The position numbers and the translations under genes were made by a program. Below the pieces are notes generated by a model. It was not told the DNA's origin. It saw only the letters and a list, made by a program, of their open reading frames with translations, and ran no database searches. A stretch of 64,000 nucleotides of DNA from Pseudofrankia sp. DC12. Lineage in GTDB: Bacteria; Actinomycetota; Actinomycetes; Frankiales; Frankiaceae. This document shows, one piece after another, positions 34,656-44,158 of the stretch (within the stretch, counting starts at the first letter, position 1; the number at the start of each line of letters is the position of its first letter). The stretch spans positions 4,634,283 through 4,698,282 of the forward strand of contig NZ_KQ031391.1 in the NCBI RefSeq assembly GCF_000966285.1. The letters run 5' to 3'.

Positions 34656-36446
34656 TCAAGAAGCCGACTGACCTTCGCTTAGCCGCCAGAGAGCGTTCTT
34701 CGACGTCGCGGGCCCCACGATTTCGACGAGCAGGGCACGCCGCAGACTTCCGAGCGCGTTGCGAACCTGAACGTCGGTCAGCCCAGTCTGATCAACGATC
34801 TCGCGGCGGCTGGTCGGCTCGGCGGACAGACTCGCGAGGACCACGTCACGGTGCGTCCGCGGGGTTCTCTCGTGCGCGAGGGCCGGTACGATCTCCTGAC
34901 GCGGCTTGCTCCTGCCTTCGCTGGAGGCTAGGCGACTGGAGGCCAGGCGACCGGAGGCTAGGCGATAGGTGCTCTGGCCTCGCTCGCCCTGCCGCACCAG
35001 CAGACCGCGATCGCACAACTCGCGGAGGTGAGCCGTCGCCGTCCGGCTGTCGGCGACGCCGGTCGCCTGACGGTAGCTGACGTTGGTCAGGATCTCACCG
35101 CGTCGGGCGAGCGCCAGCGCGGTCAGCTGCCCTCGGGTCAGTGCATTGACGTTCATCGTCGACAACCAGGAGATGGTTGGCTCGTCGAGCAGCGCGTGGT
35201 TCGGGATCGTCACCGCGAACGTCGCGATGTTGTCCTCGAAGCGTGCTGGCTCCATGCCGGCATTGCTCAGCGTGGCACGGACCTGAGCGATGCCGGTGCC
35301 CCGATTTTCGCAGACGGTGTGTCCCGGTTCGAGTGGCGTGTCTTCAAGGATCTTGAGCAGCACCAGGTTGCGGGACGACGCCGGAATGGTGCCGAGTCCG
35401 AGCTCCGCGATGTTCAGCGGGCCGAACAGCCCTCCCGGGTTGCGGACGAGCAACCGGTCCGGATAGAGCTCGACCTGGACCTGCGCACCCTGCGCGGAAG
35501 ACGAGTAGTCGCGGTGGGCGATGGCATTGACCAGCACCTCTCGCAGGACCTCCTCCGGATACTCCCACTCCTCGATCCGGAAAATTCCCGCGATGATGCT
35601 CCGCTGCTTCATGTGCCGCTTCAGCAGGGCGATGGTGTCCTGAACGATCAGGGGGATCGATCCATCGATCGATCGACTGTCCAGGAACCGCTCGCCGCGT
35701 GGCCCGGGCTTGGTCGGATCTGGCGTGGGAAAAACCGTGACTGTCACGTTCAGTTGCGGGAGGTGCTGCTGGGGGTAGCGGCCGAACGCGAGCAGCCCGG
35801 CGAGCGTGGGTCGTGGTCCGTCCGAGGTGTCACGCAGGACGTTGAGGAGGCGGAGAATTTCGTCGTCCGCTCGCCCAGTGAACACCCCGCGCTGCTCGCG
35901 GACCCGTGCCAGGTATGCATCTACCCGTGGCCGATCGAGGTCGGCTTCCGATGCCTCGGCCACCACGGACGTGTCGTGCCGGACAGGCTTCCGATTCTCA
36001 AGGAGGATCTGCACCTCGTAGGCTGACAGTTTCCGGTCACCGTCCGACATTCGGACAAACGAGCTGTCCCACGGCGCCATCGTGGCGAGATGACACGGTC
36101 GATGCTCCCGAGGAAGTTCCGGGATCTCCGCCACGAGCACCTTTGGACCACCCATGTCCACGATGTCAACCGGAGCGGCGATCGCCGGTTCCATGGACCG
36201 GCAGAGCCCCACGAAGCGGTCCCGCGCCCCGTCTGGATCGAGCAAGCCGGTGACCTCGAAGGACGCCTTCTCGTCGATGCCCAGGATGATCGTGCCACCA
36301 TCCGCGTTCGCGAACGCGCTGATCGTCTCGTGGAGCGTGGTGGGCATCCCACCGCGTGCCTTCTTCACTTCCACTCGGTAGTTGTCACGCCCGAGCCGAG
36401 CCAGGTCGGCGAGGATCCGGCCCACCGTGTCGCGATCCATGGACAC
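34656..36446 (-). CDS. AlbA_2 / Schlafen-type putative transcriptional regulator with ATPase-like domain
   Basis: A 596-residue protein with an N-terminal AlbA_2 domain at about 20-130 (VEVKKARGGMP, TISAFANADGGTIILGIDE), an HATPase_c_4-type region at about 305-420 (VLREVLVNAIAHRDYS, NRGTGIAQV), and one or two winged-helix segments at the C-terminus (LTRGQLTALALARRGEILT; SRREIVDQTGLTDVQVRNAL). A short Leu-Ala-Ser-Ser/Gly-Arg repeat links them. Such proteins are found in many bacteria and some act in defence or regulation, but the function of this one is unknown. Its promoter carries an array of TCATGCT half-sites, which hints at autoregulation. Confidence 0.8.
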   Translation of the reverse strand: MSMDRDTVGRILADLARLGRDNYRVEVKKARGGMPTTLHETISAFANADGGTIILGIDEKASFEVTGLLDPDGARDRFVGLCRSMEPAIAAPVDIVDMGGPKVLVAEIPELPREHRPCHLATMAPWDSSFVRMSDGDRKLSAYEVQILLENRKPVRHDTSVVAEASEADLDRPRVDAYLARVREQRGVFTGRADDEILRLLNVLRDTSDGPRPTLAGLLAFGRYPQQHLPQLNVTVTVFPTPDPTKPGPRGERFLDSRSIDGSIPLIVQDTIALLKRHMKQRSIIAGIFRIEEWEYPEEVLREVLVNAIAHRDYSSSAQGAQVQVELYPDRLLVRNPGGLFGPLNIAELGLGTIPASSRNLVLLKILEDTPLEPGHTVCENRGTGIAQVRATLSNAGMEPARFEDNIATFAVTIPNHALLDEPTISWLSTMNVNALTRGQLTALALARRGEILTNVSYRQATGVADSRTATAHLRELCDRGLLVRQGERGQSTYRLASGRLASSRLASSEGRSKPRQEIVPALAHERTPRTHRDVVLASLSAEPTSRREIVDQTGLTDVQVRNALGSLRRALLVEIVGPATSKNALWRLSEGQSAS

Positions 36447-36450
36447 CTCA

Positions 36451-36520
36451 TCATGCTGCGGTGACCCGTCATGCTACTCGATAGCATGACGGGCTCGGAG
36501 TAGCATGATGAGCAGCATGA
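36451..36520. promoter_or_regulatory. Operator array upstream of the AlbA_2 gene
   Basis: Five copies of the 8-bp motif TCATGCT(A/G) or its complement occur at 36451, 36469, 36482, 36501 and 36513. The middle two lie in a perfect inverted repeat with 12-bp arms (CCCGTCATGCTA at 36465-36476, complement at 36482-36493) and a 5-bp loop. The array starts 5 bp upstream of the gene's ATG and should overlap its promoter, so binding would repress. A protein working as a dimer on several sites is the simplest reading. Confidence 0.7.
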
Positions 36521-36630
36521 CGGCGTTCGGTAGCCGATGACGACGGTGGCCGATCGCCCTTGAGCTGGACTCGCCGGTCCCGCGTGACGCCGTTTCGATG
36601 GTGAATAGCGCCCGACCGCTCAAGCGGCTC

Positions 36631-37971
36631 TCAACCGCGGGCGGCCTCGGCGAGGAGCTCCGCTACCGCTTCGAGGTCGTCGTCGGGGATGAGGCCGACC
36701 GTGACGCGCAGGTGGTGGGAGCCGAGCGGGGCTGCCTCGAAGGGGGTGCCGGGGGCGGCGCCGATGCCGCGGGCGGCGAGGGAGACGAGGGCCACCTGCT
36801 CGTCGGCCACCTCCATCCAGAGGTTGATCCCGTCGGGGGCCTGGGCGCGGACGCCGCGGGCGCTGAGGGCGGCGGTCATGGCCGCGCGGCGGCGGGTGTA
36901 GACGGCGCGGGCGTGGGCCAGGGCGCGCTCGGTCTCCTCGTCGCCGAGGAGCTCGGCGAGGACGGCCTGCAGCAGGCGGCTCGACCAGCCGGGACCGAGC
37001 ATCCGGCGGGTTGCCAGGCCGGTGACCACCGGCTCGACGCCGCCGACCGCGGCCAGCCGGAGGTCCGGGCCGTGGCTCTTCGAGAAGCTGCGGATGTGGA
37101 CGGTCGAGTCGGGCAGGTGCTGGCCGAGGCTGGTCGGCCGCGCGGTGGCGACGTCGCCGCTGTGGTCGTCCTCCACGATGGTGACGCCGCGGCCGGTGAG
37201 CAGGGCCGCCAGCTGCTCGGCGCGGCGCGCGGTCATGCTCACGCCGGTCGGGTTGTGCGCCCGCGGTTGTAAGTAGAGCGCGACCGGCTGCGTGCCGTTC
37301 GCGGCGCCCAGGGCGGCGCCCAGTGCCTCGGGCCGGACGCCCTCGTCGTCCAGCGGCAGCGCGACCACCTCGGCGCCGACCACGTCCAGCAGGTCCAGCA
37401 GCGGCGGGAAGCAGGGATTCTCGACGAGCACCCGGCCGCCGAAGCCGACCAGCTCCCTGGTCACCCGGTCGAGCCCGTCCATGGCGCCGTCCACGACGGT
37501 CAGCGCGGCCGGCGGGAAGGGCCAGCGAACTCGCAGCGCCTTCTCCAGCGCGGGCAGCACCGGGTCGTCCAGGTAGCTCGCGGTCAGGTTGCCGCCCTGG
37601 GCGACGCGGCCGAGCACGGGCGCGAGATCCGGCAGTAACGCGGCGTCGGGCGTTCCGGTGGAGTAGTCGTGCGGCAGCCGGCCGGGGCTGCGGGTGATCC
37701 GGCGGTAGCGGCGCGGGTCGGCCGCGGCGGGCGGGCCTGCTAGCACGAATGTGCCGGACCGGCCCCGCGGGGAGATCACGCCGGCCCGGGCCAGCGTGCG
37801 CCAGGCCTGGCTGACGGTGGTCGGGCTGATGCCGAGCTCCGTGGCGAGCTCCCGGACGGTCGGCAGCCGGGTCCCGGCTGGCAGCACGCCGGCCATGACC
37901 AGGCGGCTGACGCTGCCCGCGATGCCGCGTGGGGACCGATCCTCGATCGCCGCGGTGATCGTGTCGAGCAT
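36631..37971 (-). CDS. MocR-type PLP-dependent regulator (GntR / aminotransferase fold)
   Basis: A 446-residue fusion of a GntR winged helix at about 15-75 (LPAGTRLPTVRELATELGIS, PTTVSQAWRTLARAGVI) to an aspartate-aminotransferase-fold domain with a PLP lysine in IRSFSKSHGPDLR. MocR proteins usually sense an amino compound through PLP and control neighbouring catabolic genes. It diverges from the beta-ureidopropionase gene, so beta-alanine, a beta-amino acid or PLP itself is a sensible effector. The ATG at 37971 follows AGGGGGG. Confidence 0.85.
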   Translation of the reverse strand: MLDTITAAIEDRSPRGIAGSVSRLVMAGVLPAGTRLPTVRELATELGISPTTVSQAWRTLARAGVISPRGRSGTFVLAGPPAAADPRRYRRITRSPGRLPHDYSTGTPDAALLPDLAPVLGRVAQGGNLTASYLDDPVLPALEKALRVRWPFPPAALTVVDGAMDGLDRVTRELVGFGGRVLVENPCFPPLLDLLDVVGAEVVALPLDDEGVRPEALGAALGAANGTQPVALYLQPRAHNPTGVSMTARRAEQLAALLTGRGVTIVEDDHSGDVATARPTSLGQHLPDSTVHIRSFSKSHGPDLRLAAVGGVEPVVTGLATRRMLGPGWSSRLLQAVLAELLGDEETERALAHARAVYTRRRAAMTAALSARGVRAQAPDGINLWMEVADEQVALVSLAARGIGAAPGTPFEAAPLGSHHLRVTVGLIPDDDLEAVAELLAEAARG

Positions 37972-37988
37972 GGCCCCCCTCCCTCGCC

Positions 37989-38025
37989 TGAAACAACTCG
38001 CAACGCCGCGTAACAAAATGAAACA
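37989..38025. promoter_or_regulatory. Direct repeats TGAAACA upstream of the MocR gene
   Basis: TGAAACA occurs at 37989-37995 and 38019-38025, 30 bp apart, with a related GTAACAAA between them, in the divergent promoter region of the MocR gene and the ureidopropionase gene. Direct repeats at such spacing are a common form of MocR binding site. The region is unusually A-rich for this genome. Confidence 0.4.
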
Positions 38026-38169
38026 GAAAGGCGATTGTCCGGCCTCCAGTGTGACAGTAGTCTTCGGTCACGCAAACCCCGCTTACCTGGTCAGTCCTGG
38101 TCGCTGAGCAGGGTCGTTCAGGTTGGCGGCGAGGCGGACGCCAGCGTGGTGGGCACGACTGTCCGGACG

Positions 38170-38195
38170 CTGAGAGTCTCGGTGGGGACTCTCAG
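38170..38195 (+). promoter_or_regulatory. Hairpin in the leader of the ureidopropionase gene
   Basis: CTGAGAGTC (38170-38178) and GACTCTCAG (38187-38195) form a perfect 9-bp stem with an 8-base loop, 61 bp upstream of the ATG at 38257. It may shape the mRNA leader or be a dyad binding site. Confidence 0.35.
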
Positions 38196-38256
38196 GGCGC
38201 CAGGCGCGCCGACGAGTCCTAGGTCGTGCGTCAGGTCCGCGGAGGGGAGAGCAGCG

Positions 38257-39096
<840 letters not shown>

Positions 39097-39188
39097 CGAA
39101 CTGCTCCCGTTCCTATCCTCCTGGACCGTCCGCGACGTTCACGTGTTCGTAACCGAGCTGGCCCGGAGGCGGGCCTCCGCGGAGGCCC

Positions 39189-39212
39189 GGCCCCGAGCGA
39201 AGCGAAGGGGCC
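39189..39212. repeat. 24-bp palindromic repeat, copy A (second copy at 42947-42970)
   Basis: GGCCCC and GGGGCC flank the core GAGCGAAGCGAA. The same 24 bases recur exactly at 42947-42970. Both copies are intergenic, in the pyrimidine locus. The gap 39097-39344 has further GAAGCGAGCAAGGGGCC-like sequence and otherwise no feature. Confidence 0.75.
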
Positions 39213-39344
39213 GGGCCGCAGCGGAGGTCGCCGGAGGGCACGTTCGCGGAGGAGGACGCGGCCCGGAGGTCCCTTGGGAGCGAAGCGAGCAAGGGGCCGG
39301 AGGGCCGCGCCCGGACGGAGCGAACCAGAGAAGGAAGAGCCTCG

Positions 39345-40766
39345 ATGAAGACGCTGATCACCGGTGGGACCGTCGTGGGCCCGCTGGGCGCGACCCCGCA
39401 GGACGTGCTCATTGACGGCGAGACCATCGCCGCGCTCTACGCGCCGGGCGCAGCGGCCGGTGTCACCGCCGACACGGTGCTCGACGCGACCGGGAAGTAC
39501 GTCGTCCCCGGTGGGGTGGACGTGCACACCCACATGAAGCTGCCGTTCGGTGGCACGTTCGCCTCGGACGACTTCGCGTCCGGCACGGCGGCGGCGGCCT
39601 GGGGCGGCACGACCACGATCATCGACTTCGCCGTGCAGCGCACCGGTGAGGTCGTCCAGGACGGGCTGGCCGTCTGGCACGAGCTGGCGGACGGCAACTG
39701 CGCGATCGACTACGGCTTCCACATGATCATGGGTGGGGTCGACGACGAGGCGCTCAAGGCCATGGACTACCTCGTGGCGCACGAGGGGATCACCAGCTTC
39801 AAGCTGTTCATGGCCTACCCGGGCGTCTTCTACAGCGACGACGGCCAGATCCTGCGGGCGATGCAGAAGGCGACCGACAACGGCGCGCTGATCATGATGC
39901 ACGCCGAGAACGGCATCGCGATCGACGTGCTCGCCGCCCAGGCCGTCGCCCGCGGCCAGACCGGCCCGGTCTACCACGGCATCACCCGGCCCTCGGCGCT
40001 GGAAGGCGAGGCGACCCACCGGGCCGCGGTGCTCGCCCAGGTCGCCGGGAACACTCCGCTGTACTTCGTCCACATGTCGGCGTCCGAGGCGCTGGCGCAC
40101 GTCTCGGCGGCCCGGTCCGCGGGGCGCAACGTGTTCGCCGAGACCTGCCCGCAGTACCTGTACCTCACCCTGGAGGACCAGCTCGGCGCACCCGGCTTCG
40201 AGGGGGCGAAGTGGGTGGCCTCGCCGCCGCTGCGCCCGCGCGGGGAGCCGCACTCTGACAGGACACATCGTGACGACCTGTGGCGCGGCCTGCGCACCGA
40301 CGACCTCGCGGTCGTCTCCACCGACCACTGCCCGTTCTGCTTCAAGGACCAGAAGGAGCTCGGGCGCGGGAACTTCACCAAGATCCCGAACGGGATCGGG
40401 ACGGTGGAGCACCGGATGGACCTCGTCTACCAGGGCGTCGCCACCGGGAAGCTCCCGCTGGAACGCTGGGTCGAGACCTGTTCGACGACGCCAGCCCGGA
40501 TGTTCGGCCTCTACCCGAAGAAGGGCGTGATCCAGCCCGGCTCGGACGCGGACATCGTGCTCTACGACCCTCGGGCGACGACCACGATCAGCGCGGCCAC
40601 GCATCACATGAACATCGACCATTCGGCCTGGGAGGGCTTTGAGATCGCCGGGAAGGTCGAGACAGTGCTGTCCCGGGGCAGCGTCGTCGTCGCGGACGGC
40701 GCCTTCCACGGCCGCTCCGGCCACGGCCAGTTCCTGCGCCGCGGACTCTCCCAGTACCTGCGTTGA
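39345..40766 (+). CDS. Dihydropyrimidinase / D-hydantoinase
   Basis: A 473-residue amidohydrolase with a two-metal centre: GGVDVHTHMKLPF, the carboxylated Lys153 in SFKLFMAYPG, HAENG, YFVHMSASEAL and the metal Asp in STDHCPFC. It opens the ring of dihydrouracil or dihydrothymine to the N-carbamoyl-beta-amino acid. ATG at 39345 follows AGAGAAGGAAG. It follows the ureidopropionase gene and precedes the semialdehyde dehydrogenase gene, consistent with one catabolic locus. Confidence 0.92.
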   Translation: MKTLITGGTVVGPLGATPQDVLIDGETIAALYAPGAAAGVTADTVLDATGKYVVPGGVDVHTHMKLPFGGTFASDDFASGTAAAAWGGTTTIIDFAVQRTGEVVQDGLAVWHELADGNCAIDYGFHMIMGGVDDEALKAMDYLVAHEGITSFKLFMAYPGVFYSDDGQILRAMQKATDNGALIMMHAENGIAIDVLAAQAVARGQTGPVYHGITRPSALEGEATHRAAVLAQVAGNTPLYFVHMSASEALAHVSAARSAGRNVFAETCPQYLYLTLEDQLGAPGFEGAKWVASPPLRPRGEPHSDRTHRDDLWRGLRTDDLAVVSTDHCPFCFKDQKELGRGNFTKIPNGIGTVEHRMDLVYQGVATGKLPLERWVETCSTTPARMFGLYPKKGVIQPGSDADIVLYDPRATTTISAATHHMNIDHSAWEGFEIAGKVETVLSRGSVVVADGAFHGRSGHGQFLRRGLSQYLR

Positions 40767-40872
40767 CCCGTTCGGCCGTGGGAGATAGGTCACAGCCCAT
40801 GCCAGCCAAGAAACCGGGCTCGTCGAACGCGGACCACGGACTGCAGGGCTCTGGCGGGACAAGCGTTTGGAG

Positions 40873-40889
40873 GGCGCGCAGCGCCCGAC
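40873..40889. repeat. Dispersed 17-bp repeat, related to copies near 63.8 kb
   Basis: GGCGCGCAGCGCCCGAC is the exact complement of GTCGGGCGCTGCGCGCC, which occurs twice at 63801-63861. It lies in the 273-bp gap between the dihydropyrimidinase and mmsA genes. At 40949-40965 the same gap also has an A/T-rich segment with the palindromic core TTAGCTAA. Confidence 0.6.
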
Positions 40890-41039
40890 AGGTAGGGCGC
40901 TCGGCGCCCTGCCCCACAACCCCTGCGTGACGGCGAAGGAGCGGATACGAAGTTAGCTAAGTAAGCACTCAGTTTGGTGGTGCGGGCGACGCCGGCCAGG
41001 ATAGGCGTGTCAGGACGAACGGCACCGGGAGAGGTCACC

Positions 41040-42530
41040 ATGCGGGAAATCGGGCACTGGATCGATGGCAAGGCGGCGGCGGGTGGCTCCGGCCGGTTCG
41101 GGCCGGTGTGGAACCCGGCGACCGGTGAGCAGGCCGCGCAGGTCGCCTTGGCGAGCCTTGAGGAGATCAACGCGGCGGTCGCGAGCGCCAAGACGGCGTT
41201 CACCGGCTGGCGCAGCACCGGCCTCGGCCGCCGGGCCGAGGTGATGTTCCGGTTCCGTGAGCTGCTGTACGCCAACCGGACCGAGCTCGCGAAGCTCATC
41301 ACCGCCGAGCACGGCAAGACCGTCGACGACGCGCTCGGCGAGATCGCGCGCGGCCTGGAGAACGTCGAGTTCGCCTGCGGCGCGCCGAGCCTGCTGCGCG
41401 GCGGCTTCTCCGAGCAGGTGTCGACCGGCGTCGATGTCCACGAGATCCGCCAGCCGCTGGGCGTCGTCGCGGGCATCACCCCGTTCAACTTCCCGGCGAT
41501 GGTCCCGCTGTGGATGCTGTCGAACGCTCTGGCCTGCGGCAACGCGTTCATCCTCAAGCCGTCGGAGCGTGACCCGTCGGCGTCGCTGCTGCTCGCCGAG
41601 CTGCTCGCCCAGGCCGGCGTGCCGGACGGTGTGTTCACCGTGCTCCAGGGCGACAAGCTCGCCGTCGACACGCTGCTCACCCACCCGGACGTCGAGGCGC
41701 TCAGCTTCGTCGGCTCGACCCCGATCGCCCGCTACGTCTACGAGACGGGCACCGCGGCCGGCAAGCGGGTGCAGGCCCTCGGCGGCGCGAAGAACCACAT
41801 GATCGTGCTGCCGGACGCGGACATCGCGGCCGCGGCCGACGCCGCTGTCTCGGCTGGCTACGGCTCGGCTGGCGAGCGCTGCATGGCGGTCTCCGTCGTC
41901 GCCGCGGTCGGTGACTGCGCCGACCCGCTGGTCGAGGCGATCGCCGAGCGGGTCCGCAAGATCAAGGTTGGCCCGGGCATCGACCCGGACAGCGAGATGG
42001 GCCCGGTCATCACCCGCGAGGCCCGCGACCGGGTCGCCGGCTACCTGGAAACCGCCAAGACCGACGGCGCCACCCTCGTCATCGACGGCCGCGACGACCC
42101 GATCTCGTCAGGCCCCGGCTTCTTCCTCGCCCCGAGTCTGATCGACAACGTGTCGACGACCAGCACGGTCTACACCGACGAGATCTTCGGCCCGGTCCTC
42201 GCGGTGGTGCGCTGTGAGACCTACACCGAGGCGGTGAAGCTCGTCGAGGACAACCCGTACGGCAACGGCGTCGCGATCTACACCCGGGACGGCGGTGCCG
42301 CGCGCCGGTTCACCTTCGACGTCCAGGCCGGCATGGTCGGCGTCAACGTGCCGATCCCGGTGCCGGTCTCGTACTACAGCTTCGGCGGCTGGAAGGCCTC
42401 GCTGTTCGGCGACCTGCACATGTACGGGCCGGACGGGATCAGGTTCTACACCAAGACGAAGGTCGTCACCACCCGCTGGCCCGACCCGGCGACGAGCTCG
42501 GTGGAGCTCGGCTTTCCCCGGACGAGATGA
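41040..42530 (+). CDS. mmsA: Methylmalonate-semialdehyde dehydrogenase (CoA-acylating)
   Basis: A 496-residue aldehyde dehydrogenase of the MmsA group: GITPFNFPAMVPLWML, SFVGSTPIARYVYE, catalytic Cys281 in SAGERCMAVS, DEIFGPVLAVVR, and a C-terminal KTKVVTTRW typical of MmsA. It converts malonate or methylmalonate semialdehyde to acetyl-CoA or propionyl-CoA. In this locus those aldehydes would come from beta-alanine or beta-aminoisobutyrate through the aminotransferase at 48769. The ATG at 41040 has GGAGAGG upstream. Confidence 0.92.
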   Translation: MREIGHWIDGKAAAGGSGRFGPVWNPATGEQAAQVALASLEEINAAVASAKTAFTGWRSTGLGRRAEVMFRFRELLYANRTELAKLITAEHGKTVDDALGEIARGLENVEFACGAPSLLRGGFSEQVSTGVDVHEIRQPLGVVAGITPFNFPAMVPLWMLSNALACGNAFILKPSERDPSASLLLAELLAQAGVPDGVFTVLQGDKLAVDTLLTHPDVEALSFVGSTPIARYVYETGTAAGKRVQALGGAKNHMIVLPDADIAAAADAAVSAGYGSAGERCMAVSVVAAVGDCADPLVEAIAERVRKIKVGPGIDPDSEMGPVITREARDRVAGYLETAKTDGATLVIDGRDDPISSGPGFFLAPSLIDNVSTTSTVYTDEIFGPVLAVVRCETYTEAVKLVEDNPYGNGVAIYTRDGGAARRFTFDVQAGMVGVNVPIPVPVSYYSFGGWKASLFGDLHMYGPDGIRFYTKTKVVTTRWPDPATSSVELGFPRTR

Positions 42531-42534
42531 CTTT

Positions 42535-43067
42535 GGTTCGCGGCGTCCGGGCGCGAGCCTCCGGCCCCAACCTTGCTTCGCTGCGGTTGGGACCTCCGGC
42601 TCGCGTCTCCGCCGCGAACGAGCTCCGCTCCGTCCGGTGGGCCAGTCAGGCACTTCGCTTCGCTCGCGCCTGCTGGCCCACCGGACTACGCGAAGCCTTG
42701 GGGCACAGGCAACGGTTAGGTCGCTTCGCTCGCCTCTGTCGCCCCACCGGACCGCGCGAAGCCTTGGGGTCGAGTGGAGAGATCGAGGTAGGTAGCGGGG
42801 GCCAGCGACTTCGCGTAGTCGGGTGGTCCAGCAGGCCCACCGGACTAGGCGAAGCCGTGGGGCGGAGGTAGGTAGAAGCGGAGGTAGGTAGGGAGGGAAC
42901 GGGGAGGCCGGTACCCAGCGACTTCGCGTAGTCGGGTGGTCCAGCAGGCCCCGAGCGAAGCGAAGGGGCCTGACTGGCCCACCCGACGGAGCGAAGTCCC
43001 GTTCGCGGCGGAGGGCGGCGCCCGGACGCCGCGAACCGAAAGTCACAGTGCCCGGACGCCGCGAACC
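42535..43067. repeat. Complex repeat array between mmsA and the LLM enzyme gene
   Basis: This 575-bp gap has no gene. A perfect 20-bp inverted repeat bounds it (42535-42554 against 43018-43037), with a third 18-bp copy of the right arm at 43050-43067. Inside, a 37-bp unit is repeated directly at 42802-42838 and 42915-42951, and an inverted relative lies at about 42669-42698. The 24-bp palindrome of 39189 recurs at 42947-42970. AGGTAGGTAG repeats are also present. The array is likely to fold strongly as RNA. Confidence 0.85.
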
Positions 43068-43105
43068 AATGTCACAGCGCCGCGAACAAGGAGGTACAGC
43101 GGGAT

Positions 43106-44158
43106 ATGGACATCGGTGTTGTGCTGCAGACGAACCCGCCGGCCTCCCGGGTGGTGGAGCTCGCCCGCCAGGCCGAGACGCTCGGCTTCTCGCACGTGTG
43201 GACGTTCGACTCCCACCTGCTGTGGGAGGAGCCGTTCGTCATCTACAGCCAGATCCTGGCCGCGACCCGCAAGGTCGTCGTCGGGCCGATGGTCACCAAC
43301 CCGGCGACCCGGGACTGGACGGTGACGGCGTCGCTGTTCGCCACGCTCAACGAGATGTACGGCAACCGGACGATCTGCGGCATCGGGCGGGGTGACTCCG
43401 CCGTCCGCGTCCTGAACGGCAAGCCGACCACGCTCGCGACGCTGCGGGACTGCGTCGGCGTCGTCCGCGAGCTGGCGAACGGCCGCGAGGCCGAGGTCAA
43501 CGGCACGAAGCTGCGTTTCCCGTGGGGCCTCGACTCCCGGCTGGACATCTGGATCGCCGGCTACGGGCCGAAGGCGCTGGCGCTGACCGGCGAGATCGGC
43601 GACGGCTTCATCCTGCAGCTCGCCGACCCGGACATCACCGCCTGGACGATCGACGCCGTGCGCACCGCGGCGGCCGCCGCCGGCCGCGACCCGGCCGCCG
43701 TGAAGATCTGCGTCGCCGCGCCCGCCTACGTCGGGCCGGGGGACGCCGCGTCGATGGCCCACCAGCGCGACCAGTGCCGCTGGTTCGGCGGCATGGTCGG
43801 CAACCACGTGGCCGACCTCGTCGCGCGCTACGGCGCAGGCGGCTCGGCCATCCCGGCCGCGCTCACGTCGTACATCGAGGGCCGGACGGGCTACGACTAC
43901 AACGAGCACGGCCGCGCCGGGAACACCCACACCACGTTCGTCCCGGACGAGATCGTCGACCGGTTCTGCCTGCTCGGGCCGGCCGAGGCGCACGTCCGGC
44001 GGCTGACGGAGCTGGCCGCGCTCGGCGTCGACCAGTTCGCCGTCTACCTGCAGCACGACGCCAAGGTGGCGACCCTGGAGGCGTACGGCGAGCAGGTGAT
44101 CCCCGCGATCGCCGAGCACATCCGGGCGAAGGCCCCGGCCGCTCCCGAGGCGCCATGA
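43106..44158 (+). CDS. LLM class (F420- or FMN-dependent) oxidoreductase, CPS_4043-like
   Basis: A 350-residue luciferase-like TIM barrel protein: VVELARQAETLGFSHVWTFD, GPMVTNPATRDWTVTASLFA, CGIGRGDSAVR, IAGYGPKALALTGEIGDGFI. It most resembles the TIGR03842 group of F420-dependent oxidoreductases. ATG at 43106 follows AAGGAGG. It leads the importer operon, and its stop overlaps the permease start by 4 bp. No dihydropyrimidine dehydrogenase is present in the window, so this enzyme may carry out or replace a redox step in the pyrimidine pathway; that is inference. Confidence 0.8.
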   Translation: MDIGVVLQTNPPASRVVELARQAETLGFSHVWTFDSHLLWEEPFVIYSQILAATRKVVVGPMVTNPATRDWTVTASLFATLNEMYGNRTICGIGRGDSAVRVLNGKPTTLATLRDCVGVVRELANGREAEVNGTKLRFPWGLDSRLDIWIAGYGPKALALTGEIGDGFILQLADPDITAWTIDAVRTAAAAAGRDPAAVKICVAAPAYVGPGDAASMAHQRDQCRWFGGMVGNHVADLVARYGAGGSAIPAALTSYIEGRTGYDYNEHGRAGNTHTTFVPDEIVDRFCLLGPAEAHVRRLTELAALGVDQFAVYLQHDAKVATLEAYGEQVIPAIAEHIRAKAPAAPEAP

